64,000 bases of DNA from Alphaproteobacteria bacterium (lineage in GTDB: Bacteria > Pseudomonadota > Alphaproteobacteria > Rhodobacterales > Rhodobacteraceae): positions 62,001 through 126,000 of the forward strand of contig JAUHWT010000001.1 of NCBI GenBank assembly GCA_030427145.1. Reading direction: 5' to 3'. Below are positions 1 to 9,249 of this stretch, piece after piece; position 1 is the first letter of the stretch, and each line of letters starts with the position of its first letter. The notes beneath the pieces were generated by a model. The model was not told the DNA's origin, did no database searches, and worked only from the letters and a program-made list of their open reading frames with translations. The translations under genes and the position numbers were made by a program.

Positions 1-880
1 TACCGGCCACGGGTGCGCGCACCTCAAGGCGGGCGATGTCGTCTTTCAGGGTGCGGCGGCGGGCGCGAAGTTCGATTTCGCGGTATTCCACGTCGCGCAG
101 CTCATCGATGGCTTCCTCACGCTGGAGGGTGCTGAGTTTGAGCTTTTCGATCTCGGTTTCCGCGAGTGCCCCGCGCATTTCGGCAACCTCGGACAGGATC
201 TGCGCCCGGGCCCCGCGCAACTGCGACAGCTCGCGGCGGGCGGTCAGGACGCGGCTCGACTGGGTCAGGCCCTGTTTCAGCAGCGCCTCCATCGAGGCAA
301 GGTCCTCTTCCATGAAGCCGATCTGTTCGTCAGTGGCGACCCGCTGACCCTCAAGGCCGTCAAGCTGGCTCAGGATCTGGCCGTGGCGTTCCTCAAGCTG
401 GTCAAGTTCCTGGCGGATCGCGCCGCGACGGGTGGCATACTGACTCACCTGGGCCTGCATCAGCTCGGCAAGATCAGGGGTGGTTTCGGCCCGTTCGATC
501 AGTTCCGGGTGGAATTCGATCTCCTCGCGCTCGTCCCGCTGGGCCGCGAGACGGTCCTTGCGGGCGATGAGTTCGAAATACTGCCCCTCGACAATTTCAA
601 GCTCGGCGAGCAGCGTGTCGCCCTCAAGACGAAGGAGAACGTCGCCCTGCTCCACCGCATCGCCGTCGCGGACGAGGATTTCCTCCACGACGCCGCCGGT
701 TGGATGCTGCACAACCTGGCGGTTGCCGCTGACCTCCACGGTTCCGCTGGAGATCACGGCACCGGCGATGCGGGCGTTGACGCTCCAGCCGCCCAGGGCG
801 AACACGAGGAAGCAGAGGGCTGTGAAGCCGATCAGGACGAACAGCCTGAACCGGATGACGGGTGTCTGCTGAATGTTCAT
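1..880 (-). CDS. HlyD-family type I secretion periplasmic adaptor (partial, C-terminus off window)
   Basis: Membrane fusion subunit of a type I secretion system. It would link the inner-membrane ABC exporter encoded just upstream to an outer-membrane TolC-type channel. About 293 codons are visible. A short cytoplasmic tail is followed by one membrane helix (about residues 12-33), then a biotinyl-lipoyl-like half motif (VVEEILVRDGDAVEQGDVLL, about residues 59-78), then a long charged coiled-coil region. The second lipoyl half starts at the edge (EVRAPVAG). The C-terminal beta-barrel lies outside the window. The ATG at 880 overlaps the TGA of the ABC gene (ATGA), so the two are translationally coupled. 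The PrtE/LapC type is likely from the partner; no secreted substrate is visible here. Confidence 0.88.
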   Translation of the reverse strand, partial: MNIQQTPVIRFRLFVLIGFTALCFLVFALGGWSVNARIAGAVISSGTVEVSGNRQVVQHPTGGVVEEILVRDGDAVEQGDVLLRLEGDTLLAELEIVEGQYFELIARKDRLAAQRDEREEIEFHPELIERAETTPDLAELMQAQVSQYATRRGAIRQELDQLEERHGQILSQLDGLEGQRVATDEQIGFMEEDLASMEALLKQGLTQSSRVLTARRELSQLRGARAQILSEVAEMRGALAETEIEKLKLSTLQREEAIDELRDVEYREIELRARRRTLKDDIARLEVRAPVAG

Positions 881-2616
881 GGCCGGGCTCCTGCGCTGCT
901 GGTTTTGGGATGGATGGCGGCGACGCCCGCGTGGCTGCGGCCCTGTTCGCGCAGGATTTCCTCACGCGGACCGAAGGCCTGGACCACGCCGTTGCCGAGA
1001 ACGAGCAGCATGTCGCATTCGCTGATCGCGGCAGGACGGTGGGCCATGATGACGACGAGTTTGCCCTCCTCACGGAAACTGCGGATGGCGCTGGCGAGTG
1101 CTTCGGCACCGGCGCCGTCGAGGTTGGAGTTCGGCTCGTCGAGCACCAGCATGACCGGCTCGCCATAAAGCGCGCGGGCCAGGGCCAGACGCTGACGCTG
1201 TCCACCGGACAGACGTGCGCCGCCGACCATGATCTGGGTGTCATAGCCCTGGGGCAGTGCCAGGATCATCTCGTGCGCGCCGGCCTTTTTGGCGGCCTCG
1301 ACCACCGCTTTCGGATCGGGGCGGAGGGCCATACGGGCAATGTTTTCCGCAACCGTGCCGTCAAACAGGGAGACGTCCTGCGGCAGATAACCGATATGGC
1401 GGCCCAGATCCTCACCGTACTGGCTGAGTTCCGCGCCATCGAGACGCACCGCGCCGTTGGCCGCGGGCCAGATGCCGGTCAGGATGCGTGCGAGCGTGGA
1501 TTTGCCCGATGCGCTGGGACCGATCACGCCGAGCGCCTGGCCGGGCTCAAGCCGGAATTTTACGCCGCGCAGGGTCGGCACCTGCTGCTCGGGCGGCAGG
1601 GCTGTAACGTTGTTGACGGTCAGAACCGGTTTCGGATTCGGAAGCGGGGTGCGCTCCTCCTGGCCCGGAATGGAGGCCAGAACGCCCTTGAGCTGCTTCC
1701 AGCCCGCGCTGGCGCGGCTGACAAGCGCCCAGCCGCCGATGGCCTGTTCGACCGGCGCGAGGGCACGGCCCATCAGGATGGAACCCGCGATCATGGCCCC
1801 GGCGGTCATTTCGCCCTTCAGCACCACAAAGGCGCCGAGACCGAGCATGGCGGACTGGAGGAAGAAACGCAGGGTTTTCGACATGGTAGTGAACTGGTTG
1901 ACCACGTCGTTGGAAGCGAGGTTCGCCATCATTGCGCGGGTGCGGTTGATGCGCCAGCGGTCCCGGACGGCAGCCCCCATGCCAAGCCCGTGAACCGCCT
2001 CGGCCTGTTGACGCACGGTTTCCGCGAAAGCATCGGAGACCATCGCGGTTGCGGTTGCCTCGGCCTCCGGGCGCTGGGACAGCATCCGGTTGAGAATGGA
2101 AATCGTGATCAGGAGGGCCGATCCCGCAACGGCAAGCCAGCCGAGCCAAGTGTGGAAGGTGAATATGGCCGCAATAAAGAGTGGTGTCCAGGGCATGTCG
2201 AAGAGCGCAAAGAGCACTGGCGAGCCCAGAAACTTCTGCACCGCCTCAAGATCGCGCAGACCGGACCAGGGACGGCCCCGCTCGCCGGACATGACAGCGC
2301 GGGACAGGCCCGCATCGAAGACCCGCGTATCCAGGCGGGCCTGGAAGAGCGAGCCGAGACGTGCGCCGATACGGCCGCGGGCATAATCGAGAACGCCCAT
2401 CGTGCCGTAGAGACAGGCAATCAGAATGGTCAGGGCGAGGAGCGTTTCCTCGGACCGGCTCGCCAGGACCCGGTCATAGACCTGGAGCATGTATAGTGGC
2501 CCCGTGAGCATGAGAATGTTAACGAAACAACTGAATAGGCCAAGCGTGACAAATAACGGTCGCGTACCGGAAAATGCAGCCCGAGGGCTCTTCAAACTAT
2601 TGGACAAAACACCCAC
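877..2616 (-). CDS. Type I secretion system permease/ATPase (PrtD/HlyB-like ABC exporter)
   Basis: Inner-membrane ABC exporter of 579 aa that should power one-step secretion of a protein with a C-terminal signal. The membrane domain covers about residues 18-300. The nucleotide-binding domain has Walker A GPSASGKST (366-374), signature LSGGQ (469-473) and Walker B VMLVLDEP (488-495) with the catalytic Glu. There is no N-terminal C39 peptidase-like domain, which fits the short PrtD class used for metalloproteases, lipases and S-layer or RTX proteins. It is followed directly by the HlyD-like adaptor with a 4-bp overlap. Length is normal for the family. Confidence 0.93.
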   Translation of the reverse strand: MGVLSNSLKSPRAAFSGTRPLFVTLGLFSCFVNILMLTGPLYMLQVYDRVLASRSEETLLALTILIACLYGTMGVLDYARGRIGARLGSLFQARLDTRVFDAGLSRAVMSGERGRPWSGLRDLEAVQKFLGSPVLFALFDMPWTPLFIAAIFTFHTWLGWLAVAGSALLITISILNRMLSQRPEAEATATAMVSDAFAETVRQQAEAVHGLGMGAAVRDRWRINRTRAMMANLASNDVVNQFTTMSKTLRFFLQSAMLGLGAFVVLKGEMTAGAMIAGSILMGRALAPVEQAIGGWALVSRASAGWKQLKGVLASIPGQEERTPLPNPKPVLTVNNVTALPPEQQVPTLRGVKFRLEPGQALGVIGPSASGKSTLARILTGIWPAANGAVRLDGAELSQYGEDLGRHIGYLPQDVSLFDGTVAENIARMALRPDPKAVVEAAKKAGAHEMILALPQGYDTQIMVGGARLSGGQRQRLALARALYGEPVMLVLDEPNSNLDGAGAEALASAIRSFREEGKLVVIMAHRPAAISECDMLLVLGNGVVQAFGPREEILREQGRSHAGVAAIHPKTSSAGARP

Positions 2617-2919
2617 TCCTGTTTTGCCAGGTTTATTTCACGGTTGGTTCAATTTTTACACAACTCAGAGTGTTAATGGTAAACGTCGGGTGGAGTTGAG
2701 GTGGTGGTTTCGGGGACTACGGGCGCGAGGATTTTTTAGAATTTTCGATGGCACTAGCGGTCAGGGTTTAACCCGCGCAAAGATTGTTCCCACTCCGGTA
2801 TGGGTGAAATCTGATGAAATGCTGCGCATGCGAAAAACAGGCGTTGACCTGTGCGGACGCAATATTATACCACAATGAAGTCGTGAAACGCAATTTCCAA
2901 ACTGACAGGTTCCCCTGAC
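2617..2919. other. Intergenic region between divergent secretion and malyl-CoA lyase genes
   Basis: About 300 bp with lower GC than its surroundings, between the start of the ABC exporter (minus strand) and the malyl-CoA lyase gene (plus strand). It must carry the promoters for both directions. A plausible sigma-70 promoter for the lyase is listed separately. A short palindrome GGGTTTAACCC lies at 2764-2774. I find no convincing open reading frame or RNA gene. Confidence 0.6.
2844..2871 (+). promoter_or_regulatory. Candidate sigma-70 promoter of the malyl-CoA lyase gene
   Basis: TTGACC at 2844-2849 and TATACC at 2866-2871, separated by 16 bp, lie about 50 bp before the start codon at 2920. 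The -35 box is near consensus, but the -10 box is imperfect. Read from sequence only. Confidence 0.4.
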
Positions 2920-3879
2920 ATGAGTTTTAAGGTCCAGCCCTCTCCGCCTGCCCGCCCCAACCGCTGCCAGCTGTTTGGCCCTGGTTCGCGCCCTGCCCTC
3001 TTTGAGAAGATGGCGGCGTCGAAAGCGGACGTGATCAACCTCGATCTGGAGGACAGCGTATCGCCGGGCGACAAGGCGGAGGCGCGGAAGAACATTATTG
3101 AGGCGATCAATGATGTGGACTGGGGCGCGAAAACGCTGGCGGTGCGGATCAATGGGCTCGACACGGAATTCTGGTATCGCGACGTGGTGGACGTGCTGGA
3201 ACAGGCGGGCGACCGGATTGACCAGATCATGATTCCGAAGGTTGGCAATGCGGGGGACATCTATGCGGTCGATGCACTGGTGACTTCGATCGAGATGGCG
3301 AAGCAGCGCAAAAAACCGATTGCTTTTGAGGTTATCATCGAGACGGCCGCGGGGCTTGCACACGTTGAGGAAATAGCGGCCGCAAGCCCGCGGATGCAGG
3401 CGATGAGCCTTGGGGCTGCGGATTATGCGGCCTCAATGGGGATGCAGACGACCGGGATCGGTGGCACCCAGGAGAACTATTACATGCGGGGCATGGGCGG
3501 CGAGACGCACTGGGGCGATCCGTGGCATGCGCCGACCGTGGCGATTGTCGCGGCCTGCCGTACGCATGGGCTTTTGCCGGTGGATGGGCCGTTTGGGGAT
3601 TTCTCGGACGATGACGGGTTTACCGCCCAGGCAAGGCGCTCGGCCACTTTGGGCATGGTAGGTAAGTGGGCCATTCATCCCAAGCAGGTGGCCCTGGCCA
3701 ATGAGGTGTTCACGCCCTCCGAGGCCCAGATCACCGAGGCGCGGGAGATCCTGGCCGCGATGGAGGAGGCCGAGAAGACCGGTCAGGGGGCTGCGGTCTA
3801 CAAGGGGCGGCTGGTGGATCTGGCCTCAATCCGCCAGGCGCATGTGATCGTGAAGCAGGCGGAGATGATCGCGGAGTGA
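2920..3879 (+). CDS. mcl1: L-malyl-CoA/beta-methylmalyl-CoA lyase (HpcH/HpaI aldolase family)
   Basis: Reversibly cleaves malyl-CoA to acetyl-CoA and glyoxylate, and beta-methylmalyl-CoA to propionyl-CoA and glyoxylate. These are steps of the ethylmalonyl-CoA pathway for acetate assimilation and of related routes. The 319-aa protein begins SFKVQPSPPARPNRCQLFGP and contains NLDLEDSV (metal/CoA region), the conserved VIIETAAG acidic segment and MSLGAADYAASMG. This matches the Mcl1 pattern I know from Rhodobacter. The ATG start has only a weak ribosome binding site. It stands alone. Glyoxylate links it to the glycolate oxidase genes further on. The related Mcl2 malyl-CoA thioesterase is less likely by N-terminal sequence but not excluded. 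Confidence 0.88.
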   Translation: MSFKVQPSPPARPNRCQLFGPGSRPALFEKMAASKADVINLDLEDSVSPGDKAEARKNIIEAINDVDWGAKTLAVRINGLDTEFWYRDVVDVLEQAGDRIDQIMIPKVGNAGDIYAVDALVTSIEMAKQRKKPIAFEVIIETAAGLAHVEEIAAASPRMQAMSLGAADYAASMGMQTTGIGGTQENYYMRGMGGETHWGDPWHAPTVAIVAACRTHGLLPVDGPFGDFSDDDGFTAQARRSATLGMVGKWAIHPKQVALANEVFTPSEAQITEAREILAAMEEAEKTGQGAAVYKGRLVDLASIRQAHVIVKQAEMIAE

Positions 3880-3970
3880 CGTGATCCGGCCCGCCGATTT
3901 GACTTCACACGTGCGGCCTGTCAGGTGCCGGGACCGGTTATTGTTGCCGGTTTCTTGATGTTGAGGTCAC

Positions 3971-5119
3971 ATGCGGCAGGTATTGCGTTCGCTGGGTCCG
4001 GTCCTTCCCCCGACCCCGCCGGTTGAGATTTTGCGGGCGGCCTTTGGGGCGCTCGCGGGGCTGGGGTTGGTGGGGCTGTTTGTTCTGTCGCCGGCAGTGA
4101 ATCTGACCACGGGGCTTTTTTTGATTGCGCCGTTTGGGGCGACGTCGGTTCTGCTCTTTGCGGTGCCGAACAGCCCGCTGGCCCAGCCGTGGTCGGCGAT
4201 TGTGGGCAATACTCTGGCGGCGGTGCTGGCGGTCGCGGTGTGCCTCGTGGTGGACGATCCGGTCTTGCGGACGGGGCTGGCGGTCGGACTGGCGATTGCC
4301 GGAACGATACTGTTTCGGGCCGTGCATCCGCCGGCGGGGGCCGTGGCGATGACGGTGGCGATGAACCCGGAGGTGGTGGAGACGCTGGGGTTCCGGTTCG
4401 CGCTGACCCCGGTGGCGACCGGCACGGCGACTCTGGTGGTTCTGGCCGCAATTTACGCGCGGATGACCGGGCGGCGGTATCCCTTCAGGCAGTTTGACGA
4501 GCCTAACCGGCATGGCACCTCTGACCCGGAACCGATGGAGCGGATAGGGCTGACGGAGGAGGAGCTGACCGGGATTCTGGAACGCTACCGGCAGTCGTTC
4601 AACCTCGGGGTCGAGGACCTGGCGCGGCTGATCGGAGCGGCGGAGGTGCAGGCGGCGACACACCGGACAGGGCCACTGACCGCCGGTGACATCATGTCGG
4701 AGAGCCTTGTTGTCGTGAAGCCGGAGACGCGGGCCTCAGAGATTGCCGATCTGTTTCAGCAGCACGGGTTCACGTCACTGCCGGTCATGGAGACCAACGG
4801 CAGGTTTGTTGGCATCATTTTCCAGATCCACCTGATTTCCCGGGCGCGGGAGGACGCGCTGCGGCTTCGGCGTGGGTTCGGCGCGGCGATGAAGCGGCTG
4901 CTGGACGGAGAGCGCGACAGGCCGATCCATGCCCGAGACATCATGTCCGTGGCGGTCCCGCGGGCCACGACGGGCACTCCGGTTGCCGCGCTGCTGCCGC
5001 TTCTGTCCGATGGCGAGGTGGATGCGGTGCCGGTGCTGAAAGATGGCGTGCTGGCGGGCATTGTGACGCGGACCGACCTGATCGCGGCGCTGGCGCGAAC
5101 GGGGCTTCAGGAAGCGTGA
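3971..5119 (+). CDS. HPP-family membrane protein with C-terminal CBS domain pair
   Basis: A 382-aa protein. The N-terminal HPP domain (about residues 1-165) has four predicted membrane helices and the namesake HPPAGAVAMT motif near residue 118. A soluble linker leads to two CBS domains (about 233-290 and 315-380, each starting with xxDIMS). HPP proteins have been linked to nitrite transport in plastids and cyanobacteria. CBS pairs usually sense adenine nucleotides, so nucleotide-gated transport is plausible, but the substrate here is unknown. It is monocistronic and converges with the small secreted protein downstream, with 10 bp between the stops. Confidence 0.85.
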   Translation: MRQVLRSLGPVLPPTPPVEILRAAFGALAGLGLVGLFVLSPAVNLTTGLFLIAPFGATSVLLFAVPNSPLAQPWSAIVGNTLAAVLAVAVCLVVDDPVLRTGLAVGLAIAGTILFRAVHPPAGAVAMTVAMNPEVVETLGFRFALTPVATGTATLVVLAAIYARMTGRRYPFRQFDEPNRHGTSDPEPMERIGLTEEELTGILERYRQSFNLGVEDLARLIGAAEVQAATHRTGPLTAGDIMSESLVVVKPETRASEIADLFQQHGFTSLPVMETNGRFVGIIFQIHLISRAREDALRLRRGFGAAMKRLLDGERDRPIHARDIMSVAVPRATTGTPVAALLPLLSDGEVDAVPVLKDGVLAGIVTRTDLIAALARTGLQEA

Positions 5120-5129
5120 GCGGGCCGCG

Positions 5130-5570
5130 TTACTGGGGAGCGCACCATTCCGGGAGGACGCGACCCCATTCGGAGCAGTAAAGCGGGTCGTCCCACCAGG
5201 CTTCGGTCGCGCCAAAGCTGTACTCGATTGGCACCCACATGGCGCCGGAGCGGCGGAAGAGTACGTCCATGTCAATCGGTGCGTATGCCTCCTCGGCAAA
5301 CCAGGGATCGCGATCTCCAAGAGGGGTTTCGGCGGGCTGGATCACGCCGCCACCGGGTCTTTGCGGCTGGAGGCTGGCATAGGCCACCCGGCCGGAGATG
5401 CGCAGGTGTTCGACCACAAATTCAATATCTTCGCCGAGGCTCCATTCCGCAACGGCGCGGGCCGAGTCTAGGATTTTTTGCCGTTTTTTCGAGCCCCGTT
5501 CCGGTTCGGAAAAGGCCAGTGCGACCGTTGGCAAAAGGACAAGAAGGCTCGTCAGAAGACGCAGGTACAT
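5130..5570 (-). CDS. Hypothetical secreted protein
   Basis: 146 aa. The N-terminus (MYLRLLTSLLVLLPTVALAFS) is a clear Sec signal peptide with a cleavage site near ALA-F. The mature part is small, rich in Trp, Glu and Pro, and has two Cys near the C-terminus (LYCSEWG...PEWCAPQ) that could form a disulfide. I do not recognise a family. It lies just downstream of gshA on the same strand, 58 bp after its stop, and may be co-transcribed. Function unknown. Confidence 0.7.
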   Translation of the reverse strand: MYLRLLTSLLVLLPTVALAFSEPERGSKKRQKILDSARAVAEWSLGEDIEFVVEHLRISGRVAYASLQPQRPGGGVIQPAETPLGDRDPWFAEEAYAPIDMDVLFRRSGAMWVPIEYSFGATEAWWDDPLYCSEWGRVLPEWCAPQ

Positions 5571-5628
5571 GGGCCGCTCCGAAACTGGTTCGGAGCGGTT
5601 CTAGGGTCGCAATCGTAAACTTTGGGTG

Positions 5629-6999
5629 TCAGTAGCTGTACTCGTCGTAAATGCGGCTCAGGTCGCCATTCCACTCGCCGTGGTATTTGGCGAGCAGTTC
5701 GTCGGAGGGAGACATGCCGGCCTCGACGCTTTCGTGCAGGGCGTTGAGGAAATGGGTTTCGTCGGCGATGAGGCCGCCCGCCCCAGGACGGGCGCGGGAC
5801 TTTAGGCCGTTTTCTCCGATCGCAAGAAGTTCGCGGGCCACGTCGCGCAGGGTGCGGCCGCCGATTTCGGCCTTGAAACCGTGCTTGGCGGCGTCATGGC
5901 GAAGGGCGTCGCGCTCTTCCGCCGTCCAGTTCTTCGCCACATCCCATGCGGCGTCGAGGGCGGTGGTGTCGTAGAGCAGACCGACCCAGAAGGCCGGAAG
6001 GGCACAGATGCGCCGCCAGGGTCCGCCGTCGGCGCCTCGCATCTCCATGAATTTTTTGATGCGGGCCTCGGGAAAGATCGTGGTCAGGTGATCGGCCCAG
6101 TCGGAGAGCGTGGGCTTCTCACCGGGCAGTGCGGGCAGCTTTCCGTCGAGGAAATCCCGGAAGGACATGCCCAGCGCATCGATGTATTTGCCGTCGCGGT
6201 AGACGAAATACATGGGCACATCGAGGGCGTAGTCGACATAGCGCTCAAAACCCATGCCGTCCTCGAAAACGAAGGGCAGCATGCCGGTGCGGTCGGCGTC
6301 GAGATCCTGCCAGATGCGGGCGCGCCAGGACTGCCATCCGTTGGGTTTGCCCTCAAAGAACGGCGAGTTGGCGAAGAGTGCGGTGGCGATGGGCTGCAGG
6401 GCGAGCGCGACTCGAAACTTTTTGACCATGTCGGCCTCAGTCGACCAGTCGAGATTGACCTGAACCGTGCAGGTGCGGCGCATCATCTGGGTGCCGAAAG
6501 AGCCGACCTTCTGCATGTAGCCGTCCATAAGGCGGTAGCGGCCCTTGGGCATGAGCGGCATGTCGTCATGGGACCATTCGGGCGCCGCGCCCAGACCGAT
6601 GAAGGCCATGCCGCACTGGTCCGCTACGGATTTGACCTCGCGCAGGTGCTCGTTCACCTCGTCGCAGGTTTCGTGAATGGTTTTCAGCGGTGCGCCCGAA
6701 AGCTCAAGCTGTCCGCCCGGTTCGAGACTGACATTGGCGCCGTCGCGGGTGAGACCGATGATGTTGCCGCCTTCCTCAACCGGCTCCCAGTTGAAGCGGT
6801 CGCGCAGGCCTTCCAGCATCATGCGGATGGAACACTCTCCCTCGTAGGGCAGCGGCATGTGGGCCTTCATGCAGTAGCCGAACTTCTCGTGTTCTGTGCC
6901 GATAGCCCAGTTTTCCTCGGGCTTGCAGCCGTCGGAGAGGTACTGGGCGAGCTGGTTGCGGTCCTCGATAAGGCCACCGCCTGACTGGGGTATCGACAT
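5629..6999 (-). CDS. gshA: Glutamate-cysteine ligase, plant/alphaproteobacterial type (GCS2 family)
   Basis: ATP-dependent ligation of glutamate and cysteine to gamma-glutamylcysteine, the first step of glutathione synthesis. The protein has 456 aa from the chosen ATG. Landmarks are the N-terminal WAIGTEHEKFGY, LEPGGQLELSGAPL (substrate-binding region), MMRRTCTVQVNLDW, FANSPFFEGKPNGWQSWRARIW and a C-terminal DEYSY. An in-frame start 28 codons upstream would add an unconserved extension across the palindrome at 7020-7036, so I prefer MSIPQSGGG at 6999. Length and motifs match the plant-type enzyme, not the E. coli type. Confidence 0.93.
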   Translation of the reverse strand: MSIPQSGGGLIEDRNQLAQYLSDGCKPEENWAIGTEHEKFGYCMKAHMPLPYEGECSIRMMLEGLRDRFNWEPVEEGGNIIGLTRDGANVSLEPGGQLELSGAPLKTIHETCDEVNEHLREVKSVADQCGMAFIGLGAAPEWSHDDMPLMPKGRYRLMDGYMQKVGSFGTQMMRRTCTVQVNLDWSTEADMVKKFRVALALQPIATALFANSPFFEGKPNGWQSWRARIWQDLDADRTGMLPFVFEDGMGFERYVDYALDVPMYFVYRDGKYIDALGMSFRDFLDGKLPALPGEKPTLSDWADHLTTIFPEARIKKFMEMRGADGGPWRRICALPAFWVGLLYDTTALDAAWDVAKNWTAEERDALRHDAAKHGFKAEIGGRTLRDVARELLAIGENGLKSRARPGAGGLIADETHFLNALHESVEAGMSPSDELLAKYHGEWNGDLSRIYDEYSY

Positions 7000-7019
7000 A
7001 TCTGCGGTGTTCCCTTGCC

Positions 7020-7036
7020 TGCAAAAGTCTTTTGCA
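7020..7036. promoter_or_regulatory. Perfect 17-bp palindrome upstream of gshA
   Basis: TGCAAAAGTCTTTTGCA has two perfect 8-bp arms around one central T. It lies 20 bp upstream of the gshA start and about 155 bp upstream of the H-NOX start, between the divergent genes. Its symmetry and position suggest an operator for a dimeric regulator. As RNA the loop would be too tight for a simple hairpin. Confidence 0.5.
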
Positions 7037-7190
7037 TTTAGTCCGGAGAGGCCGTCCAGGCAAGCGGGCGTACCCGGCCCCAATGGGCAAATTCAGTTTT
7101 TCTTTATGGTTTGAAGGCTATGTCGTTCACGCGACCGGTTTTTTTTGGCCGGGGGGAAAGGCTGCCCGGTTGGGTTTATTGAGGTACGGC

Positions 7191-7736
7191 ATGAAGGGTT
7201 TTGTGTTCAGGGAATTTATCAACATGGTCGATTCCGTGTTCGGTGAGGCTGAAAGCGACGCCCTGATCGCGAGTTGTGACCTGCCTTCCGGCGGGGTCTA
7301 TACAACAGTCGGAACCTACGACTATCACGAAATGGCAACGCTGGTGACCAGCCTGTCGAAGCGCACCGGCGTTCCCATGGCGGATCTGTTGCAGCAGTTC
7401 GGCAATTACCTGTTCGACCGGCTCGTGACCGCCTATCCGGATTTATTCGAGGATGACCAGCCGCTGTTCGGGTTTCTGCGCGACGTTGAGAACAAAATCC
7501 ATGTGGAGGTGGCGAAGCTCTACCCGGATGCGGAACTGCCCACGTTTGAGTATGCCTCCGGAAATTCGGACCGGTTTGAGATTGTTTACCGTTCCTGCCG
7601 TCCGCTTGGCGATCTGTGCCTTGGGCTTCTGGAAGGCTCGGTCAGGCATTTCGGTGACAACGTGACGATCCTGAAAGAGCCACTGCCGGAGGATGGCGGC
7701 AATGCGACCCGGTTCACGCTGACCAGAGCGGCCTGA
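7191..7736 (+). CDS. H-NOX heme-based gas sensor (heme NO-binding protein)
   Basis: 181-aa cytosolic heme protein that senses nitric oxide (or O2 in some clades) and passes the signal to a partner kinase or cyclase. The start is set at MKGFVF, the canonical H-NOX N-terminus; an open frame upstream to 7032 is not conserved. The proximal heme ligand His104 (NKIHVEVAKLYP) and the heme-propionate motif Y-x-S-x-R (Y133, S135, R137) are present. I cannot place a distal-pocket Tyr with certainty, so NO selectivity versus O2 binding is open. The stop is 3 bp before the hybrid kinase start, so the two form one sensor-kinase operon. Confidence 0.93.
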   Translation: MKGFVFREFINMVDSVFGEAESDALIASCDLPSGGVYTTVGTYDYHEMATLVTSLSKRTGVPMADLLQQFGNYLFDRLVTAYPDLFEDDQPLFGFLRDVENKIHVEVAKLYPDAELPTFEYASGNSDRFEIVYRSCRPLGDLCLGLLEGSVRHFGDNVTILKEPLPEDGGNATRFTLTRAA

Positions 7737-7739
7737 GCC

Positions 7740-9128
<1,389 letters not shown>

Positions 9129-9249
9129 CGCCTCAGGTTGCTCCCTGCCCTAATGGTCCGCGGGTACGGCGCAAATTGCGACTCGATCCGCTGGCGATAT
9201 TTCGTTACCCCGGAACCATTGTTTCAAGTGATGGTACTGGACTTCCGCC

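Noticed and set aside
862-2496. Long open frame on the plus strand opposite the ABC exporter gene
   Set aside because: It mirrors the codon pattern of the real gene on the other strand in GC-rich DNA. The product has no recognisable domain.
2764-2774. Short palindrome GGGTTTAACCC before the malyl-CoA lyase gene
   Set aside because: Five-bp arms are too short to claim an operator without other copies.
9170-9180. Palindrome CGCAAATTGCG upstream of the cardiolipin synthase gene
   Set aside because: Five-bp arms; expected by chance in this amount of sequence.
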